Both the position numbers and the translations under genes were made by a program. From Yoonia sp. R2331 (GTDB lineage Bacteria; Pseudomonadota; Alphaproteobacteria; Rhodobacterales; Rhodobacteraceae), in contig NZ_JBGCUN010000001.1 of assembly GCF_041103235.1 (NCBI RefSeq), forward strand, positions 248,001 to 312,000: DNA of 64,000 nucleotides. The letters are read 5' to 3'. The notes beneath the pieces are model-generated. The model saw only the letters and a list, made by a program, of their open reading frames with translations, was not told the origin of the DNA and did not search any database. Shown piece after piece: positions 60,162 to 64,000 of this stretch. How positions within the stretch are numbered: position 1 is the first letter of the stretch; each line of letters starts with the position of its first letter.

Positions 60162-61240
60162 TGCAAGCCCTTGAAATTACAGAAGAAGCCGCGCGGCTGT
60201 GCGCGGGTTTTGCAGAACTTGGCGCGCAGGTGGTCGATGCTGATATCCTGCTGTCTGCGGACACGCTGCTGGACCTTTACGGCGAGGATATTCGCGCCCG
60301 CGCTTATCTGACTGCTGATCCTTTTGGCGGCGAAATGGTGCTGCGCCCGGACTTCACCGTGCCGGTGGTCGAACAGCACATGCAAAGCCACGCAGAGCCT
60401 GCGCGCTATACCTATGCGGGCAAGGTGTTTCGCAAGCAGGAAGACGACCCCGACCGCGCGCATGAATATACCCAAGTGGGTTTTGAAGTTTTCGACGGGC
60501 GCGACCCGGCGGGGGCGGATGCCGCCGTTTTTGCCGCGATTTCCGATGCGTTGGATGGGCTGCCCGTGACACCGGTGACGGGCGACATTGGCATCCTGAT
60601 GGCGGCTGTGCGGGGGCTCAAAACCTCTGAGACGCGCAAGGCCGCTCTGATGCGACACCTGTGGCGGCCCCGCAAGTTCCGCGCGCTGCTGGATCGATTT
60701 GGTGGCCGCACAGAGGTGCCAGCCAGCCGGATCGCTCTGCTGGCGCAGGCCGACCCTCTGGCGGGCGTCGATCAGGTGCAAGGCAAACGGTCGCGCGACG
60801 AGATCGCAGCGCGGATCGCGGCTCTGCGGGAAGATGCAGCCACCGACCCCATCTCAACCGAGGAAATGGCGCTGATAGATGCGCTGCTGGGGCTGCGCGA
60901 AACCGCACCGCATGTCCTCAGCGCGCTGCGCGATATCGCCGTGGACCTGCCCGCGATTGGCGACGCGGTCACCGCAATGGCCGCCCGGCTGGACGCGCTG
61001 GGCGCGCGCGGCGTGGCGGTCGATGCGCTGCCGTTCGAAGGGAGCTATGGCCGCACCAGTCTGGAATATTATGACGGTTTCGTCTTTGGCTTTGCCAGTG
61101 ACGCGCCCGACCTGCCGCCGGTGGCCACGGGCGGACGCTATGACGCGCTGACCGCACGGCTGGGCGATGGGCGCGCGGTACCAGCGGTGGGCGGGGTGAT
61201 CCGGCCCGATCTGGTCTTGCAGTTGCGGGGGGGCCTGTGA
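60161..61240 (+). CDS. hisZ: ATP phosphoribosyltransferase regulatory subunit
   Basis: A 359-residue catalytically inactive relative of histidyl-tRNA synthetase that binds short HisG and gives it histidine feedback control. It retains the class II core (MVLRPDFTVPVVEQHM, YTYAGKVFRKQED, ATGGRYDALTARLG) but lacks the anticodon domain. The start codon overlaps the hisS stop by one base. The presence of hisZ explains the short HisG encoded next. Confidence 0.94.
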   Translation: MQALEITEEAARLCAGFAELGAQVVDADILLSADTLLDLYGEDIRARAYLTADPFGGEMVLRPDFTVPVVEQHMQSHAEPARYTYAGKVFRKQEDDPDRAHEYTQVGFEVFDGRDPAGADAAVFAAISDALDGLPVTPVTGDIGILMAAVRGLKTSETRKAALMRHLWRPRKFRALLDRFGGRTEVPASRIALLAQADPLAGVDQVQGKRSRDEIAARIAALREDAATDPISTEEMALIDALLGLRETAPHVLSALRDIAVDLPAIGDAVTAMAARLDALGARGVAVDALPFEGSYGRTSLEYYDGFVFGFASDAPDLPPVATGGRYDALTARLGDGRAVPAVGGVIRPDLVLQLRGGL

Positions 61241-61929
61241 TGCTCAAGCTGGGTGTGCCGTCCAAGGGGCGGCTGATGCAAAAGACCTTTGACTGGTTCG
61301 GGCAGCGCGGGATCACGTTGCGCAAATCCGGGTCGGACCGTGAATACGCCGGTGCCGTGGACGGGATCGCAGGGGTCGAACTGGTGCTGCTGTCGGCGGG
61401 CGAAATCCCGCGGGAGTTGTCGGCGGGGCGCATTCATCTGGGTGTGACCGGGTCCGATCTGGTGCGCGAAAAGCTGGCGCTGTGGGAAACCCAGGTGCAG
61501 GAAGTGGCGCGCATGGGCTTTGGCGGTGCAGACCTGATCATTGCGGTGCCGCAGTCTTGGGTCGATGTGGACACGCTGGATGATCTGGATGCAGCCGCCG
61601 CCGCGTTTCGTGCGGCCCACGGCCACCGGTTGCGGATTGCGACAAAGTACCACCGTCTGGTGCGCGAGTTTCTGAAGGCCGAAGGGGTCGCGGACTACCG
61701 GTTGGTGGACAGCCAGGGCGCGACCGAAGGCACGGTCAAGAATGAAACCGCAGAGGCGATTGCCGACATCACATCCACCGGCGAAACCCTGCGCGCCAAT
61801 GGGCTGAAAATTCTGGGCGATGGCTTGATCCACGCAAGCCAGGCGACCCTGTTCCGGGGGCGGCGCGATTGCTGGACCAAGGCGCAACGCGCGACCTTGA
61901 AGGACCTGCAGGACAAGCTGGGCGTCTAA
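61240..61929 (+). CDS. hisG: ATP phosphoribosyltransferase, short form catalytic subunit
   Basis: First enzyme of histidine biosynthesis, joining ATP and PRPP. The 229-residue length marks the short form, without the C-terminal regulatory domain, which requires HisZ. Family segments are LGVPSKGRLMQKTFDWF, IHLGVTGSDLVRE, ATKYHRLVREF and the PRPP-binding region VDSQGATEGTVKNETAEA. ATG 61240 overlaps the hisZ stop by one base. It ends the operon; a convergent acyl-CoA ligase gene follows. Confidence 0.95.
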   Translation: MLKLGVPSKGRLMQKTFDWFGQRGITLRKSGSDREYAGAVDGIAGVELVLLSAGEIPRELSAGRIHLGVTGSDLVREKLALWETQVQEVARMGFGGADLIIAVPQSWVDVDTLDDLDAAAAAFRAAHGHRLRIATKYHRLVREFLKAEGVADYRLVDSQGATEGTVKNETAEAIADITSTGETLRANGLKILGDGLIHASQATLFRGRRDCWTKAQRATLKDLQDKLGV

Positions 61930-61955
61930 GGCGCGTCGCCGGTCTGAAGCGCGGC

Positions 61956-63491
61956 CTACAGGCGGTCGCGCAGCAGACGGCGCAGGATTTTGCCGGAGGG
62001 GTTCTTGGGGATCTCGTCCACCTCAATGATCGCGTGCAGTTGCTTGTAGCTCGACAGCGTGGCGGCCATATGCGCGTGGATCGCGGCATCGTCCGGGCCA
62101 CCTTCGGCGCGGACCACAAAGGCCACCGGCACCTCGCCCGCGTCGTCATCGGCGCGGCCCACGACGCCCGCATCGGTGATCCCGTCAAGGGCCACAAGCG
62201 TCGCCTCAAGCTCTGCCGGGGCGACTTGGAAGCCTTTGAATTTGATCAATTCCTTCAGACGATCCGTGATGAACATATAGCCGTCGGGATCAATCCGGGC
62301 GATGTCGCCAGTGCGCAGCCAACCATCGGTGACAATAGTCTCAGCCGTGGCTGTGGGGTTGTTCAGATAACCCTGCATGACCTGCGGACCTTTGAGCCAA
62401 AGCTCTCCTTCCTGATCGGCGGCGCAGTTGTGGCCGCTTTCGATATCGACGATCCGGGCCTGCGTATTGGGCACCAAAAGCCCGGCCGCACCGGCGCGCG
62501 GGGCGGTGCCGGGAACAAGGTGCGACGCTGGCGACAGTTCGGTCATGCCATAGGCCTGCAATACGGTGCAATTCATGCGCGCGGCGATGGCATTGGTCAA
62601 TTCGGAGCCAGAGGGTGCCGCGGCGATATAGACCTCTTTCACCGCGGACAGATCATAGTCATCCACAAGCGGATGCTTGGCCAGCGCGATGCCCACAGGC
62701 GGCACGACCCACATGCGGCTGGTCTGATGGTCCTGCGCCAGTTGCAGGAACATCGGCAAATCAAACCGCGGCATGGTCACCACATGCGCGCCGCGCGCCA
62801 GATAACAGTTCAGGCCGACCATCATGCCATAGATGTGAAAGAACGGCAGAAAGCCCGCGATTGCATCGTCAGGTTCAATCACAATGGTTCCCAGGATCTG
62901 GTCGATGTTCACCACCAGATTGCGGTGGCTCAGCATCACGCCCTTGGATAGACCCGTCGTGCCGGATGAATAGGGCAGCACAACGGTGTGCTGGTCCAGT
63001 TCAACGGGGGTTTGCGCCGCCTGCGGAGCGCCAAAGAGGGCCTCGAACGCAGGGGTTCCGATGATGACAATCTCGTCCACAGCGGTGCCCACGGCAGCTT
63101 CGCGCGCTGTGTCAGCAAACATCTCGACCGTGATCAGGATCGTGGCGCCGCTGTCGTTCAACTGATGCGTCACCTCGGGCGCGGTATAGGTCGGGTTGAT
63201 CGTGGTGATCGTGCCACCGGCATAGGCGATACCGTGAAAGATGGTGGCATAGGTGGGGATGTTGGGGGACATCAGCGCGATGGTGGTGCCCGCCCCCGTG
63301 CCACGCGCGTTCAAACCACCGGCAAGGCGTTTGATCTGCTGGATCAGTGCGGCGGCAGTCACGGTTTGCCCCGTTGGGCCATCGGTCAGGACAACGGCAT
63401 CACCGCGCGGCGACAGACCGTCAAGCACCCGTTCGGTGATGGTTTGGTCCCGCAGCGGGACATCGGGAAATGGGCTTTGAAAGATAGTCAT
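61956..63491 (-). CDS. AMP-dependent acyl-CoA synthetase (4-coumarate-CoA ligase-like)
   Basis: A 511-residue ANL-superfamily ligase that adenylates a carboxylic acid and transfers it to CoA. The P-loop is VLPYSSGTTGLSKGVMLSHR, the A5 motif is LQAYGMTELSP, the A7 motif WLRTGDIARID, the hinge is DRLKELIKFKGFQVAPAELE, and the catalytic lysine is in PKNPSGKILRR. The order resembles plant 4-coumarate-CoA ligases and their bacterial relatives. The substrate is unknown; aromatic or medium-chain acids are possible. AGGATC precedes ATG 63491. Confidence 0.93.
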   Translation of the reverse strand: MTIFQSPFPDVPLRDQTITERVLDGLSPRGDAVVLTDGPTGQTVTAAALIQQIKRLAGGLNARGTGAGTTIALMSPNIPTYATIFHGIAYAGGTITTINPTYTAPEVTHQLNDSGATILITVEMFADTAREAAVGTAVDEIVIIGTPAFEALFGAPQAAQTPVELDQHTVVLPYSSGTTGLSKGVMLSHRNLVVNIDQILGTIVIEPDDAIAGFLPFFHIYGMMVGLNCYLARGAHVVTMPRFDLPMFLQLAQDHQTSRMWVVPPVGIALAKHPLVDDYDLSAVKEVYIAAAPSGSELTNAIAARMNCTVLQAYGMTELSPASHLVPGTAPRAGAAGLLVPNTQARIVDIESGHNCAADQEGELWLKGPQVMQGYLNNPTATAETIVTDGWLRTGDIARIDPDGYMFITDRLKELIKFKGFQVAPAELEATLVALDGITDAGVVGRADDDAGEVPVAFVVRAEGGPDDAAIHAHMAATLSSYKQLHAIIEVDEIPKNPSGKILRRLLRDRL

Positions 63492-63536
63492 GGCGATCCT
63501 CCTGCCCGGCAGCATGGCACGGGGCGGGCGATCTGC

Positions 63537-63968
63537 CTAGCGTACACCGATAGCGGCAAGCGCCTTTGAAAGCTCAGGCGGCAGCGCTTCTTCATCCTGA
63601 ATGCCATCGGGCAGGTCTTCGGGCGCGTCCGACGTGGGCAGATAGCGCCAGCCCTGAAACGGGCGCTTGGGGGTGGCGGCCACGCGGATCAAGCCGGGCC
63701 TGGACACGATGGCGCAGCGGCGAATGCCATCAGCGCCGATGTATTCGTCCAGCCGCACGACCGGCTGGCGGCACAGGATCACACCTTTGATCACCCAAAA
63801 GATCGACCCGCCGTTCAGGATTTCTTCGCCCCGCTTGGGCCACATGCGGGTGATGTGCCGCGGCAGCCCATCAGGGGTCTGCGCGCGCTTGGTCGACTGC
63901 CACGCATCAAGGCCAGCGACGTCTTCGGTGCCAACGGAAAGCTTGAGGAGGTGGACGGTTCCTGTCAT
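63537..63968 (-). CDS. DUF1489 family protein
   Basis: A 143-residue protein matching, in length and sequence style, the DUF1489 family of alphaproteobacteria, whose function is unknown. Characteristic parts are VHLLKLSVGTEDVAGLDAWQ, TRMWPKRGEEILNGGSIFWV and KGVILCRQPV with a single Cys. It is soluble with no signal peptide. Located near the right edge, 45 bases upstream of the acyl-CoA ligase gene in transcription direction, but no functional link is evident. Confidence 0.9.
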   Translation of the reverse strand: MTGTVHLLKLSVGTEDVAGLDAWQSTKRAQTPDGLPRHITRMWPKRGEEILNGGSIFWVIKGVILCRQPVVRLDEYIGADGIRRCAIVSRPGLIRVAATPKRPFQGWRYLPTSDAPEDLPDGIQDEEALPPELSKALAAIGVR

Positions 63969-64000
63969 GAATACTGTCTCGCAGTTTGCGCATGGTTGCG

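Overview
The window looks like a chromosomal segment of a marine alphaproteobacterium of the Rhodobacterales (Roseobacter group). Evidence: high G+C, densely packed genes with ATGA-type overlaps, a taurine/sulfoacetaldehyde catabolic block with a MocR-type TauR, an Irr-type Fur protein, a VPLPA-CTERM protein, class II EPSP synthase, the hisS-hisZ-hisG and miaB/phoH-ybeY-corC-lnt-metK-trmB gene orders, and a metK leader that matches the SAM/SAH riboswitch, which is known from Rhodobacterales. No phage, plasmid or CRISPR region was seen. The only mobile-element-like gene is a RAYT-type Y1 transposase with a damaged HUH motif.

Layout. 1-8.7 kb (minus strand): sulfoacetaldehyde dissimilation, namely tauR, xsc, a TSUP exporter, a phosphate acyltransferase, acetate kinase, a second TSUP exporter, and the 5' part of a molybdopterin oxidoreductase that is probably SoeA (sulfite dehydrogenase). 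Taurine-pyruvate aminotransferase (tpa) lies apart at 14.2-15.6 kb. Similar CTGG-type direct repeats lie 85-121 nt upstream of both xsc and tpa. Together the genes would convert taurine to sulfoacetaldehyde, acetyl phosphate plus sulfite, acetyl-CoA, and sulfate or exported sulfite. 8.8-9.9 kb: an FMN riboswitch in front of a RibN-like riboflavin importer. 10-13.5 kb: a sterol-desaturase-family hydroxylase overlapping a DCC-HTTM fusion. 16-26.6 kb: small nuclease-like, secreted and hydrolase genes, uvrB, an NDUFS4-like subunit, and tRNA-Arg(UCU) overlapped on the opposite strand by a phosphotransferase gene. 26.6-32.3 kb: three tandem RTX-type secreted proteins. 32.4-35.9 kb: a TetR-PspA-YiaAB-PlsC-CdsA membrane block with four copies of the palindrome TGAACGNNGTTCA.

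36-43 kb: an enolase-superfamily enzyme, fabA, a fatty acid desaturase, a TIM-barrel protein, irr and the RAYT. 43-51.8 kb: miaB; an OmpA-like protein and a lipoprotein that share a small Cys/Trp module; then the conserved phoH-ybeY-corC-lnt run and riboswitch-controlled metK, trmB. 52-54.5 kb: aroA-cmk and a secreted protein. 55-57 kb: a GHMP kinase plus nucleotidyltransferase pair for an activated sugar. 57-58.5 kb: slyX-phhA divergent from an Lrp regulator. 58.6-62 kb: hisS-hisZ-hisG, where the middle of hisS has an atypical composition suggesting mosaic origin. 62-64 kb: an acyl-CoA ligase and a DUF1489 protein.

Most informative points for follow-up: the TetR/PspA palindrome regulon, the shared CTGG repeats of the taurine genes, the hisS mosaic, the leader-located GATATTTTTGGCC repeat family, the TTCAA-centred palindromes alongside a degenerate RAYT, and the shared module of the OmpA/lipoprotein pair. 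All functions are read from sequence motifs and family knowledge; no database search was possible.
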